Below, one piece after another: positions 10,983-20,315 of a stretch of DNA of 21,394 nucleotides. The DNA comes from Usnea hakonensis (lineage: Eukaryota > Ascomycota > Lecanoromycetes > Lecanorales > Parmeliaceae), in NCBI GenBank assembly GCA_013423325.1, contig BLJB01000545.1, forward strand, positions 1-21,394. Direction: 5' to 3'. The notes beneath the pieces are model-generated. The model did not search any database, was not told where the DNA came from, and saw only the letters and a list, made by a program, of their open reading frames with translations. The translations under genes and the position numbers were made by a program. Position 1 is the first letter of the stretch; each line of letters opens with the position of its first letter.

Positions 10983-11416
10983 CGCATTTCTTCTTCCAAA
11001 AAATCAAATTCCAACTCCCACATCAACTCCATGCCATGCGACGGTGATATCAGGGTAGCAGAGGTGATACGACAACATGGTAGTGAGTATTACGCCATGC
11101 AATGGCTCGGTACTCAATCCCGCAACGGTATCACCACACAAACTTTCCACTTTTCGCAAAAACACGGTTATTTGAAAATCTTTTTCGACATCCAGCGAGT
11201 ACACACCAAATTTCAAGCAAAACGAGGTCGGAGGATATATATAGGGGTCCGTGCACTACATAAGGAATGCTCCGAGTGGCTATAGTGGCTACAATAGCTA
11301 AATAGTGGCCAGGTAAGTGGCTACGAGGCTAGAAGCAATGCTTTGGGGCCGAGACGGTACTACAAGGACCCGTGTGAGGCGGGTCAGGAGGCCCCCACAT
11401 ACTGGCAGTCAGAGTC

Positions 11417-11506
11417 AACTCCAGGGAGGAAAAGAAAAGGATTGATCAGCCGTTAGCAGCGAACTCCAGGAAGGAAAAGAAAAGGATTAATCAGCAGTTA
11501 GCAGCA
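11417..11506. repeat. 45-bp tandem duplication in B 3' region
   Basis: AACTCCAGGGAGGAAAAG... at 11417-11461 is repeated at 11462-11506 with few substitutions (about three). Confidence 0.85.
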
Positions 11507-11604
11507 AAGAGAAAAGACATAAGGGGAGAGTCTACCGAGCATAGACTAGTCAATAAGACTAATAAGCCGAATCATCCAGACCAGTCAATGGGACTGATTT
11601 GGTA

Positions 11605-11690
11605 CCGAGAGACCAGGTGATTTAGTATTCCAGGCGCTAAGAAGGGGCCGAGAGACCAGGTGATTTAGTATTCAAGGCGCTAAGAGGGGA
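11605..11690. repeat. 43-bp tandem duplication in B 3' region
   Basis: CCGAGAGACCAGGTGATTTA... at 11605-11647 is repeated at 11648-11690 with about two substitutions. Confidence 0.85.
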
Positions 11691-11808
11691 CGACGATAAT
11701 AGCGACAGTATATCTAAGAAGGAGGTTCAGGAGGGGTGAATTATAGGCTAATCTTAGTGATAACTAAGGGTTAGAAAGGGCGAATAGCTCCTATAGGCTA
11801 TCCAGTCG

Positions 11809-12310
11809 TTAGTTTAGTCGTCTCAGGCCAATGGCCTCGCGAAACACCTCAAACTTGTCCCTTAAAAGAGCCTTAGTCAATCCATCAGCAACTTGCAAAT
11901 CAGTGGGAGTGTATTCAAAGGCCACTAATTTATCAGCCACTTTCTCCCTACAGAAATAGTTGGCAATATCAATATGCTTAGTACGACCGTGAGATCTAGG
12001 ATCCTTTAATAATGCAATTGCCCCCTGGTTGTCCCTGTAGATAATGACCGTTTCTAGGCCGTTACCGTGTCCAGGTCGCAGAGACGTTAGTAGGCTTCGC
12101 AACCAAATCGCCTCCTTAGTGGCTTGCGTTTAGCCAATATACTTAGCCTTACAAGTGGAGAGGGCAACAGTGGCTTGGCGCTTAGAGGACCAGCTAATTG
12201 CTGCGCTTCCCACATTAAATATATAGCCGGAAGTAGAGCGACGTATAGCGGTATCGCCTACCTAGTTGGAGTCCGTGTAGCTAATCAAGTCCGAAAGAGT
12301 ACCCTGAAAG
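11809..12310 (-). other. RNase H domain (element B)
   Basis: Copia RNase H with YTDSN, RRSTSGYIFNVG, AISWSSKRQ, ALSTCKAKYIG, YRDNQGAIALL, RTKHIDIANYF and the terminal LQVADGLTKAL block. It removes the RNA strand after copying. The native C-terminus is LRRLN followed by TAA. Confidence 0.92.
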
Positions 12311-12559
12311 ACCAGTTCCATATTGACAGTCCCTTTGAGATACGCAAAGATCCTTTTGACTACCCCCCAATGCTTCTTAGTCGGGTTGTATATATAGCGA
12401 CTAACCACCGAGACAGCGAAGGCCAGATCTGGTCGAGTCCCGAGCATTGCGTACATAAGAGATCCCACAGCTAATTGGTAGCGGGTCTTATCCTTCTAAG
12501 TGGCCTGATAACCATCCTCTACTAGTTCGTATTTGACTGAAGTCTCTATAGGAGTAGAG

Positions 12560-13330
12560 ACTGGCTTAGCCTCCTATATACCATTATCGCGGAGTACACG
12601 TTCAATATACCCAGCCTGTCCAAGGCGGATGGTTCTCTTGGCCCTGTCACGAGTCACTATCATCCCCAGGTAGTAAGTACAAGGCCCTAAGTCAGTCATT
12701 CTGAACCGAGCATTGAGAGCATCCTTAACACGCTGGATATCTCCACGATTAGGACCAGTCACAAGCACATCATCCACGTATAGAGCCACGATAGTGCCCG
12801 TACGGCTATTAGCAAACACACTATAGTCAGCATCAATAGGGTAGAGTCCTTGCTCCTTCATGAAATCGGAGAAGGTATTATACTACACACGGGGGGATTG
12901 CTTTAAACCATATAAGGCCTTATTAAGCTTACAGACCTTATTGGGGTATTGCTTCGACTTGAAACCAGTAGGCTGTATCATGTAAATGACCTCCTCAACT
13001 GCCCCATACAAGAAAGCAGTTTTGACATCCATCTACTCCAGATCCCAATCCAGAGCCGCTACAAGAGCAAACAAGGCCTTATAGCTCATAGACTTAATAA
13101 CCGAGGCGAAAGTCTCATTGTAATCCAAGCCTTTACGCTAAGAGCATCCCAGCACCACCCAGCGTACCTTATAGCGAGTGACTTCTCCTTTTGGGCCTCG
13201 CTTCAGGGTAAACACCCACTTGCCTCTCAGGGGCTTGCGGTCCGATAGACAGTCTACCAGCTCCCACGTCCCATTTTCCATCAACGAATTGATCTCGTCT
13301 TCCGTGGCGGCTTCCCAGTCGTCCTTATCA
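12560..13330 (-). other. Reverse transcriptase domain (element B)
   Basis: A copia-type RT (RVT_2): DDWEAATEDEINSL leads in, then GKWVFTLKRG, KVRWVVLG, LNKALYGLKQSPRV, the catalytic YVDDVLVTG (YVDD at 12769-12780) and LGPCTYYLGM. The Ala/Pro/Ser-rich stretch before it (13450-13605) is the usual flexible integrase-RT linker. Confidence 0.92.
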
Positions 13331-14079
13331 GGGTTGTTATCCGAGACTGCTTCATCATAGCTCTTAGGCTCGTAGGATTCCCGGACAATAGATACAAGCA
13401 AGGCCAGTGGGTCTAGTGAGAGATCGCGGTATCGCAGTTCGGGGTGATTCGCGAGAGGTCCAGGTGATTCCGAAGTTGCGCTTGAACCAGGAGTCGGTAG
13501 TATACCGGCAGGTATTAGCACTGGCGAGTTAGCCACAGGAGCAGAAGGTGCAGACACAGAGGCTCCAGAAGCAGGAGCAGGAGGGAGTACTAGTTCATCT
13601 TCCACAGCAATGATTTAGGGGTCCGCGGCAACAGGTGTTAAGCCTTTCCCAGGCTAAGTCGTCGTTATTGACGGCGGCGATATTTCCCCCACTAGGGGAG
13701 GCTTTAGCTATTTAACGCGAAGGAATTTAGGTAGAATCTTCCCCTATATTACCTGAGATATACGAAAGGTTCTTCCGTCTTCAAGTAGCATCTAATAGAT
13801 TCGATCATCCTTATACCCCAGGAGTCTGGTAGGGCTTTTAGTAATAGTACGGTCCTAACCAGTCTTCCAGCTAGTACTGGGTTTCCGAGCAAGGCACCAG
13901 CCATAGGAGCCAATGGGACGAAGATGCTTCAGTTTTAGCTGGATGCCAGTATCAGCTTCGTAGGGGGTTAGCTTACGGCTCTAAGTGGGGCGACGATTAC
14001 GCAAGTAGCTAGCTACTATTATTAGTTAAGGCCAGTATTCTATAGAGAGACCTATCTCTTCTATTACTATAAAGACACA

Positions 14080-14600
14080 TCCCTTCAGGTCCTAGTTAAG
14101 TCTTTCAGAGGAGCCATTTTATTCAGGGTTACTTAGGACAGTAAGCTTCCACACGATACCACTATTAATGCAAAACCGGTCAAACTCGTAGTCAGAGTAC
14201 TCACTACCCCAGTCTATTCGCAATCTATTACACCGGAAGTCTCCTCTTTCGTTACGTATAAGGTAACGGCGAAATACAGCGAATACCTCACCTTTAGAGC
14301 GGAGGACTTCTACCTCAGAGACTTTCGTATAGTCGTTGAGGAAGGTAACAAAGTATTTGAAACTAAGCTTAGTTTCCTCCATTACGCCGAGATCGCTATG
14401 GATAAGGTCCAAACGTCGTCTACTAAGGCGAATATAAGAAGTATGCCTGACTTACTACATCTTCTTAATAGCGCAAGACACACAAGGTGCCTTATCCACA
14501 ACTTCCTTAGACAGGTCGATACCGTAGTATTCGAGCTGTTGCACGTCCCCAGAATACCCTAGACAGCGATAGTAGTAAGCCATAGTCTCAGGATTAGGCT
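14080..14600 (-). other. Integrase zinc-binding and catalytic core (element B)
   Basis: A CVSC pair at 14473-14484 is the CC half of the HHCC zinc site; the His half appears as YYYRCLGYSG, His probably lost to Tyr. The catalytic triad is visible: Asp in IHSDLG (14394), Asp in RIDWGSEY (14214) and Glu in NGSSER (14106). The last two are 36 residues apart, that is DX35E. A TAG just before NGSSER separates the Glu from the rest. Confidence 0.88.
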
Positions 14601-14610
14601 TACGCTTCTA

Positions 14611-14769
14611 TCTCTTTCGTGGCCTATCCTCATAGTCAGAAATTATAGAGTCAGGGTTCGAATCTGAATCTAAAAACGAATCTAAAGCTGACTCCGAATC
14701 TAAGCTATCGCAACTAGACGCGGAGCTAATATCAGAGTCGGACTCATAGCGAGAGCTATAGGAACGCTT
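14611..14769 (-). other. Acidic Ser/Asp-rich linker between protease and integrase (element B)
   Basis: About 53 residues, more than half Ser, Asp or Glu (SDSDISSASS, DSDSNPDS), ending in basic RPRKR. Copy A keeps a recognisable counterpart near 5100-5290. It is low complexity and lies just before the pre-integrase region. Function unknown. Confidence 0.7.
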
Positions 14770-14949
14770 TCTGATAGGCACGGGGGAGACAATTGGGCCT
14801 CCTATCGGGTTAGCGGCCACTATAGCCGAGCGGGATTTCTGCTTTAGGGATGAACGAGACTTGGAGGCTTGTTTTGGTACTAGGACCGATATAGTAAGCT
14901 ACTTGGGCTTATCCTCCTATATATTGAACCGATAGATGTCGTTATTAAC

Positions 14950-15320
14950 AAGCTAGGCAGTGATTCCCCTCATCCCGATCTCGATTCCCCTAGGAACGAT
15001 TTTTATTGGACAGTCTGATCGTATTAGCTTACCCTGAGAAATCAGGTTCATAGGCAGGCCAGGGATATAGAGGACGTCGTCGAGGATTAGGAGACGACGT
15101 TGGCCGCTAATATTAAGCTTGATCTCAATTTTACCTTTCCTAACCGGTCTAAGGGATCCCCTAATACCCCCAATCGGCCGGCAGTTATCGCTAGTAGTAA
15201 GAGTATATATCTTGAAGACTGAACGGTTAGGCGTTATATAGACTAAATAGCACGAGTCTAAACCCTATCGCGTTAGGAGTTCAGCGGGTTCTACAGACAT
15301 AGTAATAGCCTCTATAATGT
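14950..15320 (-). other. Aspartic protease domain with DSC active site (element B)
   Basis: The segment GLDSCYLVYITPNRSVF aligns residue by residue to the copia protease active-site motif (D-S-G-x-S-x-H-M-T-x-x-R-S-x-F). Asp-Ser-Cys is at 15250-15258 where the family has D-S/T-G. It continues through ILDDVLYIPGLPMNLIS, the usual second conserved block. The Cys codon TGC cannot arise from a Gly codon by RIP. Confidence 0.75.
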
Positions 15321-15612
15321 AGGATTCCGGTTTCTCATCTTTAGGGAGTACTATATAGTAGTTACGCCTACTGTAGTCCCGATCAGTGCTAGAGTTAGAA
15401 GCCGAACTATCTTTACTACCGGTATCATAGTAAGTAGGGTTAGCATCCCGACGAGGCTTGCGAGACTTCTTATAGCGGTCATAGCGATCGTGACGATCAC
15501 TCTTTCGATCACGGCTGTTACGGTATCCACGATCCCTATCGTTACGCTATCGCTTGCCGTTATCGTTCCGGCTACAGCTCGACGTCCGCTTACGTTAGTT
15601 CGTCCCACCCTT

Positions 15613-16689
15613 ATATTCGTTACGGGTATAGTAGTTCTTTTTACAATTCTAGCAGAACTTAACCAAGCGTTAGATATAAACAGTATCTAGTCCTTCGACT
15701 ATACCGTCCTGGGGCTTCTCAATTCTAAGAGTAGTTGCGACATAAGCCTCTAGCTATATTACCACTATTCCCAGGGTGGATTCGGTACGACTAGCCGAAG
15801 GATTGGTCATGCTTTAAATAAATCGCTACGTTACATACTTGAGGCTGTAGGCTATATTTCCGCTAGCATCCACAGGTTCATGGTTTTGGGTATAGGTCAA
15901 GAAGTAATCCTTATACTACTTCCCAAGACCTATATAGAAGAGAAAGATAAGGACATTATTATTGAAGCCTACCCTCTCGTATATATTAATAATGTCATTA
16001 TAGAGTTCCTTGAACTTCCCGGTATACTCAGCGATATTCGCGCAGTCCTGGAGCTTGAGAGTAAAAAGCTAACGGTAGAGATTATTAAGGGTACCGGAGC
16101 CTTTAGGCTTATAACCGACTTTAATGGCTTCCTAGAGGAGGCATACGTTGGTAGTATAGCCTTTATAGTCATTATAGTAATTAATACCCAAGTAACTAAG
16201 TATCGCGTTATAGGCCAAAAAATGCTTGCTCTCCCATTTTTTAAGGCGGTCGTCGTAGGTACCATCACTAAGCTCAGGGATGGGAGTCAACTGAAGCAAT
16301 TTAGGCGCAGTGCCTTCTAGGGCAGCATTCCTTTTTGCGGTATTAGCATCCTCAATTCGACGAATATCGGATTAGATGATTTTTACTAGGAAGGTCAATT
16401 AAGGTATAGTAGTATATCTCCACAATATAGTAGCAATAAGGTAAGTCCGCATCTCTCGCTCCTATACCTAGTACCCTTCGGGGTTCTTAAGCTTAGCGAT
16501 CTTTAGTAGGGCTAGCACTCTTATCGAGTCGTTCTCTATAGCTTGATAGGGTACGTGAAGGTAATTTTACTTCGCAGCTAAACAAGTCAGTATCGCTATA
16601 TACCGAAGGAATTGATTCCTCGGTAGAGAATCCAGAAGTCGTTAGGGTAGATTCCCTAGATTCAGGCAGATAGTATACGTCTTACTCGT
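15613..16689 (-). other. Gag domain with zinc knuckle (element B)
   Basis: A mostly helical gag of about 350 residues, with QLTPIPELSDGTYDDRLKKW and Tyr/Leu-rich stretches typical of copia gag. It ends in a CX2CX4HX4C knuckle at 15613-15654, now C-stop-NC-KKNY-Y-TRNE-Y: His and the last Cys have become Tyr and the residue after the first Cys a TAG, all by RIP-type changes. A basic Arg/Asp-rich spacer follows. Confidence 0.85.
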
Positions 16690-18208
16690 ATTCTAGGGCC
16701 TTCCAGATGGGTTTACCAAGCTGATTCAGAAGCTAGATAGTGGCGCGTCTACGAGATTCGCCCTTTCCAACAGTACCGTATATATCAAGGTCACGGTAGT
16801 AACGAGGGAAGTCTCGCGTAAGGATCCGGTACTATTTACGTTCACGCAGCTAATCCTACTTGGAGATACAGTAGACTCCGTCTACTTCTTCGCAATCGAT
16901 AACAATTTAAGCCTTCTACTCAGGAGTTAGGATATAGGAAGAATAGTAATATATACCAGCCGGAGTCTGGAGGTATAGTGGATTGCGTATAATACGTATA
17001 GATCTTCTAATCTCACACGACGAGGTTTAGGGTATATATATTGATCCCAAGGCTTGGTCGAATGACTCCTTAGTATTATCTCCCCCAATTATTCGTGTAT
17101 CCCTGGAAAGGGGTTGCGCTTGCTCGTGCCGTACCTACTCATTCCACTCCCTTACTCTTTCGAAACGTTCTTCCTTACTTGCGACTTTGCGCGCTACCAT
17201 TTCTAAGGGTAATAGCGATATTTAGCGTAGAGTTAGCAGGAATTCAAGTAAGGGCGAAGTCTACCGAGATTATACAGTTAGTAGTTCGCTCGCTATTAGC
17301 GTTCGGTAATTACGACAGCGGCTCGGTAATTGCAGTTAGAATAGCAACTAGATATTGAGATTAACCAACTCGAAATTTAATACGGTAAGTAGTCAGGCTA
17401 GAAGCTCTAACAGTGCCTTACTTGTAAATCAATAGTAAAATCGATAGTATAGTATTAGCAATAGTGCCCTTCGACTAAAATCGTCGGAAAGAGATTACAA
17501 GGAGGGACTAGTAATATAAAAACAGCTCGCAATTAGCTACCTAGTATCCTTTTGGATATAGTAACGGCCTAAGCGGCTCTCAGATAGCAGTTTAATAGCA
17601 GTAGCGTCCTTCGACTTGTCTTAAAACGTCGGAATAGGCAGTTATAAGAGATTGCCTAGGACAACTAGTAAAATGAAACCAACTTCTCGCTTTCGCAATC
17701 GGTTATCCAGAGTCTCAGGGACACGCAATAGCCATTCGGTTCAATCAGACCGCTTGGTGACTTGATAGCACCGAAAATAGGTAGAGTAGATATAGTTTCG
17801 GGTACTCTCGAGCCTTATAATAGTAGTGCAGAGCAGGCGAGTATAGTCTATACAGTTTGTATAGTCTGAGAAAACTCTATAGAGTCATAGCGACGTCTGA
17901 TTAGTATGATCTATAGGCGGAATAGCATCTTTCAGTAGACGATCATTAGTCGATACTAGCGCGCAACCCGGTCGCGGCTAGATAATAGTCACGGCGCAAT
18001 TTGCGTACTTTTCAGGGTCAAATCGATCCCCACATCCTTTCTACAGCCCAGTAGGCTATCCCCAGTACAGTTGATTTTCTTGCTCGGGTATATCCCGACT
18101 AACAGACAGCATAACTGGTAGTTCGTTTGGCCCTTTCTAGAACTCTTATTATAAGCCAGTAGGCATGATATAAAGCGAAAGGATTACTGAAATGATGCCC
18201 TGCGACCC
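16690..18208 (-). other. 5' leader of element B
   Basis: About 1.5 kb with no copia coding domain, moderately RIP-mutated, aligning throughout to D's leader except for the extra block at 16931-17229. The plus-strand open frame at 17095-17358 straddles that block's edge and is not supported as a gene. Confidence 0.7.
16931..17229. mobile_element. 299-bp insertion in the leader of B, flanked by GAGTTAG
   Basis: Absent from copy D, whose sequence passes directly from the left flank to the right flank (2940/2941). The 7-bp direct repeat GAGTTAG at 16924-16930 and 17230-17236 looks like a target-site duplication. It carries no long inverted ends, A tail or coding frame that I can see. It could be a short non-autonomous element or a solo remnant. 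A deletion in D between short repeats is the alternative. Confidence 0.7.
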
Positions 18209-18220
18209 GGGCTCATAACC
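18209..18220 (-). promoter_or_regulatory. Primer-binding site of element B
   Basis: On the minus strand GGTTATGAGCCC follows the 5' LTR directly. It is complementary to GGGCUCAUAACC, the anticodon stem-loop region of initiator tRNA-Met, rather than to a tRNA 3' end with CCA. Such priming by a cleaved half-tRNA is known for Drosophila copia and some fungal elements. Confidence 0.8.
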
Positions 18221-18366
18221 TATTAAAAGTAGGTATGTGGAACACTTGTTTTATTGGTTGATTAATTCTGGAAGTACAAGAAATGTGCAAGACTATTTAC
18301 AAAATGCCAAGGCGCCAAGGTCACGTGACGAAGTCACGTGACTCGGTAAACCTTCCTATTTTGACA
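18221..18366 (-). repeat. 5' LTR of element B
   Basis: 146 bp, same length as 10825-10970, four differences. TATTAAAAGT replaces TGTTGAAAGT at the inner end. The double CACGTG box is intact at 18320-18342. Confidence 0.95.
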
Positions 18367-18371
18367 ATATT
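18367..18371. repeat. Target-site duplication ATATT of element B, right copy
   Basis: Partner of 10820-10824. Confidence 0.95.
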
Positions 18372-18692
18372 AGGTAGACCTAAACTACTAAATAGATAAT
18401 CTAGTTAAAAAGTCTCCTTATCTAGTTATTCTCCAAGTCTACTAAAGGGGTAAAGTCGGTAATTATCTATTATAATAACTAAGGGGCTATTACTCTAACT
18501 AAGAATCCTTAATTCTACTCGCGAACTAAGTATATTAATATTAATTAGTATTTTATTTATAAAAAGGTATCTAAAGGTAAAGTAGTATTAAAATATATTT
18601 CTACTAAAGAGTAGATTATTAATAGACTTACTAAGCCTCTTAATAAGAATAAATTTATTACCTTTAGATAAGCTCTAGGACTCGAACTCTAA
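18372..18692 (+). pseudogene. Element C gag-pol, RNase H C-terminal part after the B insertion
   Basis: Continues the frame broken at 10824. It reads VIIYYNN-stop-GAITL, YSRTKYININ, STKE-stop-IINRLTKPLNKNKF and ends ALGLEL-TAA, matching the NQGAI, RTKHIDI and GLTKAL blocks of B's RNase H. All internal stops are TAA/TAG where Gln or Trp is expected. Confidence 0.88.
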
Positions 18693-20159
18693 TAGCTATA
18701 TAGCTATTAATATCCTAGAAATATTATAAGTATAGTATTACGACTATTACGATTATCTTTACTACTAAATTCGCCCTAGCCTTATCTAAACGACTCTACT
18801 AATAACGTTATAATATAGAATTCTAAATTAGTTATTCTTCTCGTATTATATCTACCTTCTATTATTTAAGTATTAAGGAAATTTAATTATATCCTTTTAA
18901 AGTTATAGTCTCTTTACGCCCTAAAGCTATTAAATTAAATAGTAATATTAGTATAGGGGAGCTTATTAAATTCCTCTCCTATATTTAGACTCTTACTACT
19001 ATCTTTATATATTCTAGGCCTATCTTATTTCCTACTAGTACTAATAAGGCTAACTAGACTAATAATCTTCTTAACTATATAGAGTAAGACTATTACCTCG
19101 TATTATAAAAGCTTATATTAAAGTCTAATTATATTATTCTATTCGCTATTTAGACTAAGATATAGATAGCTAATATAGTATAGACTTCTAATATCTAGTA
19201 CTACTAGGGAGTAGCCTTCCTCGGTAATCCTCTTAGTAAGAAGGGTAAATACCTACTTATTTTTAACTATAAGGCTAATATAGATTAAGACTTTTTTACT
19301 ATATAATCTAAAGACTTTATATTATCTACTTAGCGATTATTTATTAAATAGGTTTATCTTAATTATTAAATTAACTCTATTTAATATAGTAATAGTAGAA
19401 TTATACTAATTCCTACGGACTATATATAGTATATAATTAAATAGATTAAGACCCTTATATTTTATTTAGAGCCTATATTTTAGGGCCCTTATAACTCTTA
19501 TCTCTATAGCTTTATATAAGTATATTAAAAATAAATAGCTTCTATCTCTATTAATTTCTAGAGCTCTAGTACTCGTAGTTAGTCCTTCGGCTTATTAGCC
19601 TTATTAATTAATCTATACTTAGTAGATTTCCTAGTACTAATTACTAATTAATCCTCTTTTTTACCTTTATCCTTTTTAGCCTTATAGTATAGATTAAGTA
19701 CTCTTCTACTTACTTACTATACCTACTACTATTATTACTACTAGAGTAATTATCTATTTTATTATAAATCGGCCCATTTTAGGCCTTATAGAATCTTATA
19801 TAGTACTAGAAGTATTCTATTATTTAGATTTAAAATATTTTACTACTTATATTTAAATTATTTATATTAATAATATCTATATATTTCTATATATATCCTC
19901 CGACCTTATTTTACTTAGATTTTAGTATATACTCGATATATATTAAATTTAATTTTCAAATAACCGTATTTTTATAAAATATAGAATTTAGATACTATTG
20001 GCGGATTTACTATAACCTTAGTAATTAGGAAGTTTACCCTTACTACCTATATTTCGTACTAACTAGATTAGGGTTTTTCTACCTCGTAAAGTTTGAAATC
20101 CGCGTTAGGTACCTAGTATTTAGAGTATATAGGAGTTAACTATTTAGAAGCGAATTACG
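18693..20159 (+). other. 3' region of element C, possible extra reading frame
   Basis: Nearly 1.5 kb between RNase H and the polypurine tract, longer than in B. Between about 18740 and 19860 one plus frame can be read if TAA/TAG are taken as lost Gln/Trp, with non-repetitive stretches such as GVAFLGNPLSKKGKYLLIFN near 19210-19270. Stop density is not clearly below the other frames, so coding is unproven and I recognise no domain. The last part (19890-19990) holds the block shared with B's 3' region. Confidence 0.35.
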
Positions 20160-20171
20160 CTCGAGTAGGAG
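20160..20171 (+). promoter_or_regulatory. Polypurine tract of element C
   Basis: CTCGAGTAGGAG directly before the 3' LTR, one RIP-type change from B's CTCGAGTGGGAG. Confidence 0.75.
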
Positions 20172-20310
20172 TATCAAAATAGATAACTTAGCCGAGTTAT
20201 ATAACTTCGTTATATACTTGGCGCCTTAGCATTTTATAAATAGTCTTATATAATCCACTTTCCTTCTAGATAGTCAACTAATACGAAGTACTCTTCCTAC
20301 AATTTTGACA
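20172..20310 (+). repeat. 3' LTR of element C
   Basis: 139 bp from TATCAAAATAG to ATTTTGACA. Compared with 5570-5708 nearly all differences are C/T or G/A. Both CACGTG boxes have become TATATA-like. The last part keeps CAACTAAT and TTTTGACA where the 5' LTR is mutated. Confidence 0.93.
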
Positions 20311-20315
20311 GAAAT
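20311..20315. repeat. Target-site duplication GAAAT of element C, right copy
   Basis: Partner of 5565-5569. Confidence 0.95.

Larger units (their letters stand above)
10983..11808 (-). other. 3' untranslated region of element B
   Basis: No copia domain is present. The part next to the LTR (to about 11290) has normal CA/TG content. About 110 bp around 11130-11245 (minus strand CCTATATATATCCTCCGACC onward) recur in mutated form in element C near 19890-19990. Further out are two tandem duplications listed separately. A plus-strand 139-codon open frame (10866-11285) crosses the LTR and this region; I regard it as chance. Confidence 0.6.
11809..16689 (-). pseudogene. Element B gag-pol polyprotein, full length with RIP-type stops
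   Basis: One minus-strand frame (codon first bases at multiples of 3) runs from about 16689 to TAA at 11809-11811: 1,627 codons without a frameshift, broken by more than two dozen TAA/TAG that replace Gln or Trp. Order: gag, zinc knuckle, protease, acidic linker, pre-integrase CxxC, integrase, Pro/Ser-rich linker, RT, RNase H, which is copia order. The polyprotein makes the particle, copies the RNA and integrates the DNA. The start is inferred: ACG here and ATA in D at the same codon both point to a lost ATG, and TGA at 16726-16728 bounds the frame. It is longer than common copia polyproteins, owing to the linkers. No intact product is possible. Confidence 0.93.
10825..18366 (-). mobile_element. 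Copia element B, full length, youngest insertion
   Basis: A 7,542-bp Ty1/copia element on the minus strand with 146-bp LTRs (18221-18366 and 10825-10970), primer site, 1.5-kb leader, one gag-pol frame, 0.8-kb 3' region, polypurine tract, and ATATT duplication. It belongs to the same family as A and D. The LTRs differ at four positions, every one A in the 5' LTR and G in the 3' LTR (plus strand), three of them in TG context, so it inserted recently. RIP is light: CA/TG are normal at the 3' end (10825-11290), mild in integrase-RNase H, heavier towards gag and leader. Confidence 0.96.
5570..20310 (+). mobile_element. Copia element C (second family), full length, split by element B
   Basis: Two 139-bp LTRs (5570-5708 and 20172-20310) flank primer site, leader, gag, protease, integrase, RT, RNase H, a long 3' region and a polypurine tract. 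This protease-integrase-RT-RNase H order defines Ty1/copia (Pseudoviridae). The 5-bp duplication GAAAT proves its ends. Without element B (10825-18366) and one ATATT it is about 7.2 kb. Internal sequence is distinct from the A/B/D family, but LTR outer half, primer site, polypurine tract and a 3' block are shared, so the two families are related. RIP is strong, and frame changes between protease, integrase and RT suggest small indels too. Confidence 0.94.

Noticed and set aside
10866..11285. 139-codon plus-strand open frame
   Set aside because: It starts inside B's LTR, is antisense to the element, shows no domain, and survives because this stretch escaped RIP.
12124..12474. 116-codon plus-strand open frame
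   Set aside because: Antisense to RNase H/RT of B.
15351..15608. 85-codon minus-strand open frame
   Set aside because: Out of phase with gag-pol; the true frame here gives the basic spacer and the start of protease.
15880..16320. 146-codon plus-strand open frame
   Set aside because: Antisense to the gag of B, whose minus-strand frame explains the region.
17095..17358. 87-codon plus-strand open frame
   Set aside because: It crosses the edge of the 299-bp insertion in the leader and has no recognisable motif.
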